A stretch of 64,000 nt of DNA from a bacterium (GTDB taxonomy: Bacteria; Patescibacteriota; Gracilibacteria; UBA4473), in NCBI GenBank assembly GCA_009995455.1, contig JAACPJ010000003.1, positions 124,001 to 188,000 on the forward strand, given 5' to 3'. The notes beneath the pieces were generated by a model. That model did no database searches. It was not told the DNA's origin and was given only the letters and a program-made list of their open reading frames with translations. Below are positions 42,545 through 51,265 of this stretch, piece after piece. The position numbers and the translations under genes were made by a program. Numbering within the stretch: the stretch's first letter is position 1; every line of letters begins with the position of its first letter.

Positions 42545-43454
42545 ATAAAGGACAACTGTTAAACAAATCTTGAATTTTTTGAGCTGATTTAATCAGTTTA
42601 TCGTGTTCGTCCTTGGTAAGTTCAATCGAAGGAACTCTCTCAATGCCCTTAGATCCAATAACGGCCGGGATACCAATCGGCGTATTTTTAAGTGTCTCAT
42701 CAGCGATAAAATGGCAGGGGGTTGAAACCGGAAGTAGCTCTTTGGTGTCATTTATAATGGCGTTTAATAATTTGATTGCAGCGGCCGCAATCCCAAAATA
42801 GGTAGCGCCTTTACCTTCAATAATGGTGTAGGCCGCTTTTTTAACTTCATCTTCAATTTTATTTTTTTCAGCCTCACTGATTTCTGGTTTTGGTCGAACG
42901 CTGCTCCAAGCCACAAACTCACTATCGCCGTGTTCACCTAAAACATAGCCATGAATGTGATTGATATTAATGCCCATTTTTTCCGCCAGTCGCCAGCGCA
43001 GTCGAGCCGAATCAAGTAAAGTTCCGGTTCCAAAAATTTGGGAGTCAGGAAGATCGAAAATTTGTTGCGCGGCTTGCGTTAAAATATCAACCGGATTGGT
43101 GACTAGTATAACAATGGCTTCCGGTTTTAGAGTGCCTAATTGTTTGGCAATAGACTGCAGAATGGTGGTGTTTTTTTGCAGTAAATCACATCGAGTCTCA
43201 CCCGGAGCTTGATTGGCCCCTGCGGTAATAATAATGACGTCCATTTCTTTAAGCCGAGGGTCTTCAAAATTAACGCCAGAGACTTGAGCGTGATGCGAAA
43301 AAAGCAAGGTGTCTTTTAAATCTAGTATTTGTGCGGCTTCCAACTCTTGGTTTAAATCGAGTAAAAAGAACTCGGCTCCAATATGCTTTGTAATTCCGTG
43401 ATTTATAATATGGGCTCCCACATGTCCGGCACCAATAACGAGTATTTTTTTCAT
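42543..43454 (-). CDS. ldh: L-lactate dehydrogenase
   Basis: A 303-aa NAD-dependent dehydrogenase. The Rossmann start is VIGAGHVGAHII, the loop is AGANQAPGETRCDLL, then VTNPVDILT and the catalytic GEHGDSE (proton-relay His). Gln before APGE at the specificity position is the lactate-type residue, where malate dehydrogenases carry Arg, so reduction of pyruvate to L-lactate is the likely reaction. It would regenerate NAD+ in a fermentative cell. Single gene with its own terminator. Confidence 0.92.
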   Translation of the reverse strand: MKKILVIGAGHVGAHIINHGITKHIGAEFFLLDLNQELEAAQILDLKDTLLFSHHAQVSGVNFEDPRLKEMDVIIITAGANQAPGETRCDLLQKNTTILQSIAKQLGTLKPEAIVILVTNPVDILTQAAQQIFDLPDSQIFGTGTLLDSARLRWRLAEKMGININHIHGYVLGEHGDSEFVAWSSVRPKPEISEAEKNKIEDEVKKAAYTIIEGKGATYFGIAAAAIKLLNAIINDTKELLPVSTPCHFIADETLKNTPIGIPAVIGSKGIERVPSIELTKDEHDKLIKSAQKIQDLFNSCPL

Positions 43455-43530
43455 AATTTAATTATAGCCTAAAAAAATAGGTTTTAGATAGATTGAATTC
43501 TTAGTTTATAAATATTTTTTTAATAGTACC

Positions 43531-43559
43531 TTGCATTAAACAGTAGTGTGTGATAAATT
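43531..43559 (+). promoter_or_regulatory. Promoter of the PadR operon (TTGCAT-17-TAAATT)
   Basis: TTGCAT (43531-43536) and TAAATT (43554-43559), 17 bp apart, end 6 nt before the ATG at 43566: leaderless. Confidence 0.6.
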
Positions 43560-43565
43560 TTAGTT

Positions 43566-43898
43566 ATGAAGGAAATAAGTAATATTGAAAATAGGCAGGC
43601 GCAAATGCGTAAAGGCTTACTTGGGTATGCGGTATTGCTGTGTATTAAAAATAAGGAAGCTTATGCTGCGACGATTTTGGCGAATTTAAAAAAAGCCGAT
43701 TTGTTGGTGGTAGAGGGGACGTTGTATCCATTGCTCAATCGTTTTAAACGAGAAGGCTTACTCGACTATAAGTGGGAAGAATCACCTAGTGGACCTCCAC
43801 GAAAGTATTACGCTTTAACTGACTTAGGGATGAGCACTTTGGAGTCGCTTGAAGACACGTGGAAAGGGCTCTGCCAATCAATTAAAAAACTTAACTAA
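43566..43898 (+). CDS. PadR-family transcriptional regulator
   Basis: A 110-aa protein with the PadR wHTH pattern: AYAATILANLKKADLLVVEGTLYPLLNRFKREGLL followed by PRKYYALTDLG. The minimal length lacks the long C-terminal dimer helix, as in PadR subfamily 2. A PspC-domain gene lies 6 nt downstream. This PadR-PspC pairing is common for membrane-stress or daptomycin/bacitracin-type responses in Firmicutes; here the signal is unknown. Confidence 0.92.
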   Translation: MKEISNIENRQAQMRKGLLGYAVLLCIKNKEAYAATILANLKKADLLVVEGTLYPLLNRFKREGLLDYKWEESPSGPPRKYYALTDLGMSTLESLEDTWKGLCQSIKKLN

Positions 43899-43904
43899 AC
43901 TCAC

Positions 43905-45068
43905 ATGAAAGAAGTCGTAAATATTAATCTCGGTGGACTGGTGTTTTCAATTGAAAGGACAGCCTATGAAAAATTAAAAACGTATTTATCTCAAATTGAA
44001 GCTCATTTTAAAGAGGATGAAACGGGCTCAGAAATTTTGGAGGATATTGAATGTAGTATCGCTGAAAAATTTGTATCTCTTAAGAAAAGTTTACAGAAGG
44101 CTGTCACGATGAAAGACGTGGATCAAGCTATAGCCGATCTCGGTACGGTTGAAGATTTTGCCGATGATGGGTTGATTAATTCTGAGGTAACAGATTCAGA
44201 AATTAAAACCCCTAAAAGGCTCTACAGAGATAAGGAGACGGGAATGATTGGAGGCGTAGCCAGTGGTTTAGCGCAGTACTTTGGAATGGATCCAGTCATT
44301 CCTCGAATTGTATTTGTACTTCTTGTTTTTTGGGGCGGCTTTGGAATTTTAGCGTATTTTGTGTTGTGGATTATTGTCCCAGCGGCCAAAACGCCCGCTG
44401 AAAAATTGGCCGCACAAGGTAAGAATCATAACCTTGGCGAGTTAAAACTGTATGTAGAAGAAAAAATTAAAGCGATGCCCGCCAAAGAAATTCAGTCAAA
44501 AACAACTTTGTTAGTTAAGGCTGTATTTAGATTGTTATGGAATCTTATTAAAAAAATAGGACCGATTATTAGAATTCTGTTGGGGTTAACGTTTGTTTTT
44601 GTTTCCAGCTTGATGGTGTTTATATTTTCTACGTTGATGATGGCGGTTTTATTAGGACGATTTAAAATTTCAGCCGATAGCATTACGCTTTCAATTTTAG
44701 AAAATTTGCAGGCCGAATTGCCGGCTTTGTGGTCTTTATATACAGGATTTTATTTGGTGGTTATCATTCCGACGTTGATTGTTTTTCTGGCCGGAATAAG
44801 TCTGATGTTTAAAAGAAAACTGATAAACGCGTTGGTTTTTGGCGCTCTAACTTTGACTTGGTTAATGGCCTTAAGTTTTTTCGTTTTCAGAGTCGTTGAA
44901 GCCGCTCCCTACGTAAAAAAGTCAATCGACAAAATCGATCAATCTCAATTAGATAATCCAGACCATGTATTTTGCCTTTATTTAAACGGTGTGCCTCTTT
45001 ATGCAGACGAAAAGCGTTATCGAGACGTCGATTCTAGCGCCGACCTCGGTTGCCTCGAAAACGATTAG
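43905..45068 (+). CDS. PspC-domain membrane protein
   Basis: A 387-aa protein. The N-terminal ~100 residues resemble the HAAS-like sensor that precedes PspC (IEAHFKEDETGSEILEDIEC, VDQAIADLGTVEDFAD). The PspC domain follows: RLYRDKETGMIGGVASGLAQYFGMDP with its TM helix. Four to five further TM segments come next. It is co-transcribed with PadR, 6 nt upstream. The 3' end overlaps the convergent DEAD-box gene by 35 nt. Confidence 0.9.
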   Translation: MKEVVNINLGGLVFSIERTAYEKLKTYLSQIEAHFKEDETGSEILEDIECSIAEKFVSLKKSLQKAVTMKDVDQAIADLGTVEDFADDGLINSEVTDSEIKTPKRLYRDKETGMIGGVASGLAQYFGMDPVIPRIVFVLLVFWGGFGILAYFVLWIIVPAAKTPAEKLAAQGKNHNLGELKLYVEEKIKAMPAKEIQSKTTLLVKAVFRLLWNLIKKIGPIIRILLGLTFVFVSSLMVFIFSTLMMAVLLGRFKISADSITLSILENLQAELPALWSLYTGFYLVVIIPTLIVFLAGISLMFKRKLINALVFGALTLTWLMALSFFVFRVVEAAPYVKKSIDKIDQSQLDNPDHVFCLYLNGVPLYADEKRYRDVDSSADLGCLEND

Positions 45069-46275
45069 AACGAGGTTTTGCGCTGTGATTTGCTTTCGCT
45101 AAAAATTCTTTAGTGGCCGGAATCTCAACCACCATTGACCCCATAGGGAACGGATGATCATTCACGGTTGGAATCTGTTTGTTGATTAGTTTGTGAATCG
45201 CCGCTACGTGCTTTTTTTCTTCTCTGTCAGAAAAAGACATCGCGATTCCACTCTGCTTTGCCCGTCCAGTTCGGCCAATTCGATGCACATAAGTTTCCGG
45301 TTCGTTTGGAATTTCAAAATTGATGACGTGACTTAGTTCATTAATATCAATTCCACGAGCGGCAATATCGGTTGCCACTAATACTCGAATTTTTTGGTCT
45401 TTAAATTTTTGGAGTGAGGCTTGCCGAGCATTTTGAGATTTATTGCCATGAATGGCTTCCGCTTTAACGCCAGCAGAACTTAAAAAACGGGCTAACTTGT
45501 CGGCGCCATATTTAGTTCGGGTGAAAACTAAGGCCGTGGGAATGGCTGGGTCTTGTAAAACGTGATGCAGTAAAGCTCTTTTGTTATCTCGGTCTACGTA
45601 ATACAGTTTTTGCTCAACGGTATCAGCCGTTGAAGAAACGGGCGCGACTTCTACTTTTTTAGGGTTGGTGAGTAAGCTATTTGCCAAGCCAATAATAGCG
45701 TCGGGCATGGTGGCTGAGAAAAACAAGGTTTGCCTTTTTTTCGGAATTTTGGCGATGATTTTTTTTACATCGTGAATAAAACCCATGTCTAGCATTCGGT
45801 CGGCTTCATCGAGCGTAAAGATTTTTAGGTTATCGAGTTTAACGTAACCCTGATTAATCAAATCATTTAAACGCCCTGGGGTGGCGACGAGAATATCAAC
45901 CCCTTCTTTTAGTTTTTTCACTTGCCAGTGTTGTTTTACGCCCCCAAAAATAACCGTGTTTTTTAGGTTTAAGCCTTTGCCGTAAGCCGTAAAGCTTTCA
46001 TCGATTTGGATCGCGAGCTCACGAGTAGGCGTTACAATCAATGCTTTAACCCCTGGGCCCCAATCACCAGTGCCTCGGGCTTGGTTAAGTCTTTCAAGCG
46101 TTGGAATCGCAAAGGCGGCGGTTTTACCGGTTCCCGTTTGCGCACATCCCATTAGGTCGCGTCCTTCTAAAATAGTGGGAATGGCTTGCGCCTGAATAGG
46201 TGTAGGCGTGGTATAGCCTTTAGCTTTGATGGCTTTTTGCAGGGTGTCAGATAATTTTAATTGGTCGAATTGCAT
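45034..46275 (-). CDS. DEAD-box RNA helicase
   Basis: A 413-aa helicase from ATG 46275 (MQFDQLKLSDTLQKAIKAKG). The longer ORF runs upstream into the divergent Fur-family gene and is rejected. Motifs: Q motif TPTPIQAQAIPTI, I AQTGTGKT, II DEAD, III SAT, and VI HRIGRTGRA. The C-terminus is basic (RSNRFRGNRGRR), RhlE/CsdA style. It unwinds RNA in ribosome assembly or cold response. Upstream lies a palindromic operator that also acts as a promoter in this direction, so the Fur-family regulator may control it. Confidence 0.95.
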   Translation of the reverse strand: MQFDQLKLSDTLQKAIKAKGYTTPTPIQAQAIPTILEGRDLMGCAQTGTGKTAAFAIPTLERLNQARGTGDWGPGVKALIVTPTRELAIQIDESFTAYGKGLNLKNTVIFGGVKQHWQVKKLKEGVDILVATPGRLNDLINQGYVKLDNLKIFTLDEADRMLDMGFIHDVKKIIAKIPKKRQTLFFSATMPDAIIGLANSLLTNPKKVEVAPVSSTADTVEQKLYYVDRDNKRALLHHVLQDPAIPTALVFTRTKYGADKLARFLSSAGVKAEAIHGNKSQNARQASLQKFKDQKIRVLVATDIAARGIDINELSHVINFEIPNEPETYVHRIGRTGRAKQSGIAMSFSDREEKKHVAAIHKLINKQIPTVNDHPFPMGSMVVEIPATKEFLAKANHSAKPRSNRFRGNRGRR

Positions 46276-46340
46276 GTGTAAATGGAACTTTCGAGCGCGA
46301 GTGTAGCCTTCGCTAAGGGAAAAGCGAACATTCTTAGCAC

Positions 46341-46371
46341 TATTTACTTGCAACTTAGTTGCAAGTAAATA
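46341..46371. promoter_or_regulatory. 31-bp perfect palindrome: Fur-type operator and symmetric divergent promoter
   Basis: TATTTACTTGCAACT and AGTTGCAAGTAAATA flank a single T, giving 15-bp perfect arms with a 7-1-7 core (TGCAACT-T-AGTTGCA) as in Fur/PerR/Zur boxes. TTTACT-17-TAAATA reads as a promoter toward the Fur-family gene, and by symmetry an identical promoter points toward the DEAD-box gene. Binding here would block both. Confidence 0.75.
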
Positions 46372-46383
46372 TTTTAGAATCAA

Positions 46384-46764
46384 ATGCGTCAAACTCCACT
46401 GTATAAATCGGTTCTTAAACATTTAAAAGCGAAGGCGATTCCGATTTCGGTGCCAGATCTGACTTTAGCGCTGGAAGCTCAGTCAATTCAGCCCAATAAA
46501 ACCACGCTTTATCGGTTGCTTGAACGCCTTGAAAATGAAGGTTTGGTGGAAACGGTGTTACTGGATAACAAAACGGCTTTTTATGAAATCAAAAAAAATC
46601 ACCATCATCACTTTGTGTGTGAGGACTGCTCGACCATAGAATGTTTGGAAGATAACGCTTTGGAACAAAAAATTCACGCACTCGAACACGATTTGTCATC
46701 TCAAGGTTTAAAAATTAAAACGCATCAATTTTCTTTTACGGGTCTTTGTGCCGCCTGCCAATAA
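46384..46764 (+). CDS. Fur-family metalloregulator (Zur-like candidate)
   Basis: A 126-aa protein of Fur family size. The N-terminal winged helix includes ALEAQSIQPNKTTLYRLLERLENEGLV. The dimer domain has NHHHHFVCEDCSTIECLED and GLCAACQ, giving two CxxC pairs for the structural zinc and a His-rich metal site. The perfect palindrome upstream overlaps its own promoter, so autoregulation is likely. It is followed 9 nt later by a His-rich membrane protein, which favours zinc (Zur-like) over iron; that is inference. Confidence 0.9.
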   Translation: MRQTPLYKSVLKHLKAKAIPISVPDLTLALEAQSIQPNKTTLYRLLERLENEGLVETVLLDNKTAFYEIKKNHHHHFVCEDCSTIECLEDNALEQKIHALEHDLSSQGLKIKTHQFSFTGLCAACQ

Positions 46765-46773
46765 TTAATTAAC

Positions 46774-47514
46774 ATGAACAAACTCCCATATTTTCGATAT
46801 TATTTAGAACTTATTTCGGTTCCGGTTTTTGCTTGGTTAGTGATTCACCTGTCTGGCCATGGCCTCATGCTTCTTAAAGATTCAGAGCATGAACATGAAT
46901 CGCACACCGCAACCGAGATTCATCAAACAGAAGCAGGCATAACCGAAGCCGAAGATCACGATGATCACTCTGATGAGCATTTAGAGCTAGAGTTACTGGA
47001 TTTAGATTTTTGGCTTTCAGGTGAAGTCTTAGGGGGATTACTGGTTTTGCTTTTATTCGTTTGGGTTTGGCACCGTAGACCGCTTAAGCGTTTTGTGCCC
47101 TGCAGTCACGACCACTGCCATCATAAAAATATTTGGCCGCATTTACTGGCGAGTGCAGCGTTTGTGTTTCATTGGTTTCCAGAAAGTCGACTACGTTTTG
47201 ATCTTTTGAGTAATTTTAGTGCTCATAATTTCGAGAGTATTGTTACCGCTATGGGTTTTTTGAGTCATTTCATGGTGGATATAATGGTGATGATTTTACT
47301 GATTAATTACTGGCCAAAACGATGGCAGAAAAGTTTAGCCTTAGGATTAATGCTTTGGTTTTGGGTGCTTTCATTTTGGATTGGTGAGAGAGGTGGGCTT
47401 TACCTAACGGGTTTGTCTGAACCGTTGGTTTTACTTATCAGTGCTTTTTTACTGGCCATGTTTGTGCATATGCCTCATAAACCGAAGCCGGTTTGCAAAA
47501 CCTGTGATCACTAG
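46774..47514 (+). CDS. Histidine-rich polytopic membrane protein
   Basis: A 246-aa protein with about six TM helices. An extracytoplasmic or loop segment carries many His/Glu/Asp (SEHEHESHTATEIH, EDHDDHSDEHLELE). A second loop reads PCSHDHCHHKN and the C-terminus CKTCDH. I do not recognise the family. The metal-ligand density and the adjacent Fur-family gene suggest a transition-metal transporter or sensor, probably zinc. It is the second gene of an operon under the palindromic operator. Confidence 0.65.
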   Translation: MNKLPYFRYYLELISVPVFAWLVIHLSGHGLMLLKDSEHEHESHTATEIHQTEAGITEAEDHDDHSDEHLELELLDLDFWLSGEVLGGLLVLLLFVWVWHRRPLKRFVPCSHDHCHHKNIWPHLLASAAFVFHWFPESRLRFDLLSNFSAHNFESIVTAMGFLSHFMVDIMVMILLINYWPKRWQKSLALGLMLWFWVLSFWIGERGGLYLTGLSEPLVLLISAFLLAMFVHMPHKPKPVCKTCDH

Positions 47515-47553
47515 ACTTTTGTTTTTCGCGTAATTGGTTAATTTTTAAGCGGA

Positions 47554-48114
47554 ATGACTGACAAAAAAATTAAACCTAAAACTGGAATAAAACCTTTAAC
47601 AAAAGCTTTTTGGGCGCTATCACGAGTGCGGCAAGAAGCTTTTTTAAAAAACTTGTACGATTTGTCGCCCCAAAATAAGGCCTTGTTTGCGCTCAGGCTT
47701 GGAGACGACACGAGTAAAGTGTTGGAAGATTTAAAAAAAGAAGTGCAGAAAGAAACCCTTAATCGAGTTGGGAAATTTAGAAAATTAAGACTTTCAAAAA
47801 TTAACGAGATTTTGCGTAATGCTGATAAATACGCTTTGCCGCTGCACCAACAAATAGAGCTAAAAAAAGAGGTTTGGCTGGGAATGCTGGCTTTTATTGT
47901 TTCAAAGTCTTATTTGCCAGACCGTTACCAAGTGGCGGCGGCTCGTCATTTAGATCAATATTTAAAAATGGTGAGTGACCATATCCTTGAAAAATCTGAA
48001 GTTGAAGAGCGATTAGAAAAAGATCGTGTCTGGTTGTTAAAGCTTTTTGAAAAAGGCTTTTATTTACCACATGTCGAAGAAGTTTATCTCAAGTGGTTTG
48101 TTGAAAAAGCCTAA
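47554..48114 (+). CDS. Hypothetical helical protein (DUF6155-like)
   Basis: A 186-aa, Lys/Leu-rich, all-helical cytosolic protein. The ordering RQEAFLKNLYDLSPQNKALF and RKLRLSKINEILRNADKYAL resembles DUF6155, with low confidence. No catalytic motif is evident. It follows the His-rich gene by 39 nt without a clear terminator, so it may belong to that transcript. Confidence 0.5.
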   Translation: MTDKKIKPKTGIKPLTKAFWALSRVRQEAFLKNLYDLSPQNKALFALRLGDDTSKVLEDLKKEVQKETLNRVGKFRKLRLSKINEILRNADKYALPLHQQIELKKEVWLGMLAFIVSKSYLPDRYQVAAARHLDQYLKMVSDHILEKSEVEERLEKDRVWLLKLFEKGFYLPHVEEVYLKWFVEKA

Positions 48115-48184
48115 ATTTGAGTCCATAAAATAATAGTGGCTGAAATCTGGTGTATCTGTTAATTTAAGGCTGTTTAAATCAAAT

Positions 48185-49243
48185 ATGAAAAAACTGGTTA
48201 CAAACTCGGTGCAACATATTGGTAATTCTCCAGGTACTTTGTCTTACTCTGGGGTGCGCCACAGTCAAAAAGTGCAGTTGAGCTACTGGGAAAATTCTCC
48301 TGGTAAATCGCTCGATTTAACGCTTTTAGATAATTCTGAGATTCCAAAAACCAAAGATATAAATCAATGGATTAATGTTCAGGGTTTAAATGATATTGAT
48401 GTACTAAAATCTCTGGGGGATCAATTTGGTATTCATCCGCTTTTTCTAGAAGATATTTTGAATCCTGGTCAACGCCCTAAAGTAGAAACCATTGGGGACT
48501 GCTTACTGGTAAGTTTGCGCGCGCTTTCGTTTGATGAAACGAAACAAATCAGATCTTTCCCGGTAACTTTTGTACTAACGGGGACTGCGTTATTCTCCTT
48601 CTCTGAATTAGAAATTGATGACTGGTTAAACCCAATTCTAAAACGACTCAAAAACCCAAGTGGAGCGCTGCAGCAAAAATCAATCCACTATATTTTATAC
48701 GCTTTAATCGATGTACTGGTTGATCAATATTTTTCGGTGCTAGAAGGACTGGGTGACCAAATTCAATCGATTGATGAAAATATTTTCAAAAACTCTGACA
48801 GCAGTCAATTAGACGCTTTGTATCAACTCAAAAAGCAGCTTTTATATTTCAATAAACAAGCGAGTCCAGTGCCGGAGTTTATTCGTAAAATGCCGAATGA
48901 ATTACCCGAGAAACAATGGAAAGCGGTTAAAATTTATTTTGATGACTTGCTCGATCATAGTATGCAGGTGCAAGACATCACGAAAACATATTTAGAGTCA
49001 ATGAACAATCTGTTCGATTTATATTTTTCATTGGTAAACCTAAAAATGAATCGGACGATTCAAGCCCTAACGGTTATTACGGTCGTGTTTTTGCCTCTGA
49101 CTTTATTGGCCGGAATTTATGGTATGAACTTTACCACCATGCCGGGTCTTTACGATGATTTTGCTTTTTGGTGGATGATTATTGGGATGCTTTGTTTAAG
49201 TATCTTAATTTTATGGTTTTTGAAACGTAAGCAGTGGTTTTAA
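48185..49243 (+). CDS. corA: CorA-family magnesium/cobalt transporter
   Basis: A 352-aa channel of typical length. A large N-terminal cytosolic domain is followed by two C-terminal TM helices with the signature AGIYGMNFTTMPGL between them. FLEDILNPGQRPKVE and FPVTFVLTGTALFSF fit the CorA funnel domain. It would import Mg2+ as a pentamer. No Mg-responsive leader is evident upstream. Confidence 0.95.
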   Translation: MKKLVTNSVQHIGNSPGTLSYSGVRHSQKVQLSYWENSPGKSLDLTLLDNSEIPKTKDINQWINVQGLNDIDVLKSLGDQFGIHPLFLEDILNPGQRPKVETIGDCLLVSLRALSFDETKQIRSFPVTFVLTGTALFSFSELEIDDWLNPILKRLKNPSGALQQKSIHYILYALIDVLVDQYFSVLEGLGDQIQSIDENIFKNSDSSQLDALYQLKKQLLYFNKQASPVPEFIRKMPNELPEKQWKAVKIYFDDLLDHSMQVQDITKTYLESMNNLFDLYFSLVNLKMNRTIQALTVITVVFLPLTLLAGIYGMNFTTMPGLYDDFAFWWMIIGMLCLSILILWFLKRKQWF

Positions 49244-49318
49244 TTAAAAATATTTGACCTCAAAACACAAATGCAACTGATAGAAAGACATTTGCGCTAA
49301 AAAAATACTAAAATTTAA

Positions 49319-50080
49319 ATGAAAGAAGAAGGGTTAACCGATCGTAAGAGAATATGGGAAGTTGACCTTTTGCGGGCGTTAGCTGTTTTGGGAATGCTTT
49401 ATTTCCATTGGTTTTATTTGCTCGATTTCTGGAATTTAAAAAATACGGCTCTATTTGTTGATGGCTGGGAAATTTTTGGCAACACAATTCGAAACACTTT
49501 TTTTATGGTGGTGGGTGCGGGTTTAGTTTTGTCTTATCAGCACAGTCAATTAAAAGAACAGTCGTATTTAAGTTACGGAATTAGAACCATGAAAAAGGGT
49601 TTTATTCTTTTGGTCATAGGCGGTCTGATTACTTTTTGGAGCACTTTTTTTGCCCCTGACCAGGTGATTCGGTTTGGTGTTTTGTCATTTATTGGTACCG
49701 GTATGATTTTGCTGTGGCCCTTGGTGCCAAAATGGTACGCCTTAGCGGCGGTTACGGGTTTGTTGCTTTGGATAGAAAGTCAGTGGGGAGAAGTATGGAA
49801 CCAGGAATCATTATGGAGTTATATTTTGGGTTTTTATCCGCGTTATTGGCCGAGTTTAGATTACTTTCCCTTAGAACCTTGGTTGGCTTCAATTAGTGGT
49901 GGCGCTTTAATCGCCAGCCTAATATTTGAAAAGGCTGAGCGTCGTTACCCTTTTTTTAATCTGCCAAAATTTTTACAGCCCGTTATTTGGGTCGGGCAAA
50001 AAGCCCTGTGGATTTATTTGCTCCACATTCCGGTATTTGCCGCGCTCATTTGGGCGCTCGATAAAATTGGGGTTTACTAA
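49319..50080 (+). CDS. DUF1624-type membrane acyltransferase-like protein
   Basis: A 253-aa polytopic protein (about seven TM helices). Its N-terminus WEVDLLRALAVLGMLYFHWFYLL matches the heparan-alpha-glucosaminide N-acetyltransferase-like DUF1624 family. In that family the conserved helix-1 Asp/Arg/His transfer acyl groups from CoA to sugars. ESQWGEVWNQE and LLHIPVFAALIWAL are family-like later segments. Role in glycan decoration is inferred. It ends one nucleotide before the convergent channel-like gene. Confidence 0.75.
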   Translation: MKEEGLTDRKRIWEVDLLRALAVLGMLYFHWFYLLDFWNLKNTALFVDGWEIFGNTIRNTFFMVVGAGLVLSYQHSQLKEQSYLSYGIRTMKKGFILLVIGGLITFWSTFFAPDQVIRFGVLSFIGTGMILLWPLVPKWYALAAVTGLLLWIESQWGEVWNQESLWSYILGFYPRYWPSLDYFPLEPWLASISGGALIASLIFEKAERRYPFFNLPKFLQPVIWVGQKALWIYLLHIPVFAALIWALDKIGVY

Positions 50081-50081
50081 A

Positions 50082-51200
50082 TTATTTTGAATCGATTTTC
50101 ACTTTAGTGGCTTTAGAACCAGTGCTTTCACTCAGCCATTTTTCTTCTAGTTTTTTTATGAATCCGTTATCGCGTAATTCCATAATGTTTTTATCAATAC
50201 TACGAATAATACGCCAATCAACGCCATAACTAATAGCAATTCCATACAGTTCCTCTGAAAGCCGACCGGGCCGGATTGCCACTGAAATGCCGTCATCATG
50301 CGCCCGAGATTTAATATCTAAAAGCAGTGGCTGTTCACCAACAATGGCGTCAATTTCTCGGTTTTTAAGCGCTTCATATAATTCGTCTATACTGGCGGCA
50401 GCAAAGAGTTGTTTAAACTCATCCGCCCGTGGCGTCAGTCTAATATCGGCTGAACTTTCACTAATTAATCCCATGCGAACTTCAGAGTAATCGGTGTTTT
50501 CTTTAAACAACGCGTTTTCTTTTTTAAGGTCGTATCTTTCTATTACTTGGGCCGTTATAATACTCGAAAATAGCAGCGTTATTACCCAAAGCGGCCACAC
50601 TAAAATTCGAGAGGCGTGCCCCTGTACACTCCAGGGTTTTTTAAAGGCATGCCATAATCCATCCATAATTCCTGGCCAATAATGATGCTCTATTTCATCG
50701 TTATGACCCCTTTCTAGTAGCCAAAAAATGATTCCAAATATGACACAGAAAAACATGTATAAACCAATGGTTTGCAGCAAAATTGGGGAAAGCAGCGTAC
50801 TGAAATAAGTCAGTAAATTTATATCTTCGTCCCGGACTAAAACGTTAATTCCACTGAGTAAATAGGGCTGACTAAAAGCCATGTTTTCGCTCCGGCTGCT
50901 TCGAATGCTTACGGTGGCCAAGGCAAAATCTGCTTGGCGATTTCGCACCATATCGAGTACGTTTTGAAAACTCTCTTCTTCAACAAACGAGTAATTGAGT
51001 CCTATTCGTTCGGCGATTTCTTTCCACAATTCAACTTCAAACCCAACGTAGGTTTCGTCATCTACCTTTTCTACCATTCTTGGGAGCGGGCTTACCACCA
51101 CGGTATAATCCCGATTGGGTACGTCTTGCGCCTGCAGGGTTTGCGTATTTGAAAAGCCTAAAAACAAAGTCAGAAAGCCAAAAAATATATGTTTCATCAA
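50082..51200 (-). CDS. Bacterial ionotropic glutamate receptor-like membrane protein
   Basis: A 372-aa protein with signal peptide (FFGFLTLFLGFSNTQTLQAQ). A periplasmic-binding fold is split by three membrane segments (LQTIGLYMFFCVIFGIIFWL, a re-entrant part, and LVWPLWVITLLFSSIITAQV). This is the GluR0 layout: ligand lobe 1 (GFEVELWKEIAERIG), pore, then lobe 2 (GISVAIRPGRLSEELYGIAI). The usual K+ selectivity filter TVGYGD is absent; that position reads AFKKPWSVQGH. So it may be a non-selective or non-conducting receptor. No regulatory partner is visible. Confidence 0.8.
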   Translation of the reverse strand: MMKHIFFGFLTLFLGFSNTQTLQAQDVPNRDYTVVVSPLPRMVEKVDDETYVGFEVELWKEIAERIGLNYSFVEEESFQNVLDMVRNRQADFALATVSIRSSRSENMAFSQPYLLSGINVLVRDEDINLLTYFSTLLSPILLQTIGLYMFFCVIFGIIFWLLERGHNDEIEHHYWPGIMDGLWHAFKKPWSVQGHASRILVWPLWVITLLFSSIITAQVIERYDLKKENALFKENTDYSEVRMGLISESSADIRLTPRADEFKQLFAAASIDELYEALKNREIDAIVGEQPLLLDIKSRAHDDGISVAIRPGRLSEELYGIAISYGVDWRIIRSIDKNIMELRDNGFIKKLEEKWLSESTGSKATKVKIDSK

Positions 51201-51265
51201 GGTTCATCGTATTGACCGTTGGTTTTTGGTAAATATAAATAAGAAGTTAATTAATAAATGATCTA

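Noticed and set aside
46276-46422. N-terminal extension of the DEAD-box ORF
   Set aside because: It would run through the palindromic promoter and into the start of the Fur-family gene; the ATG at 46275 matches the family N-terminus.
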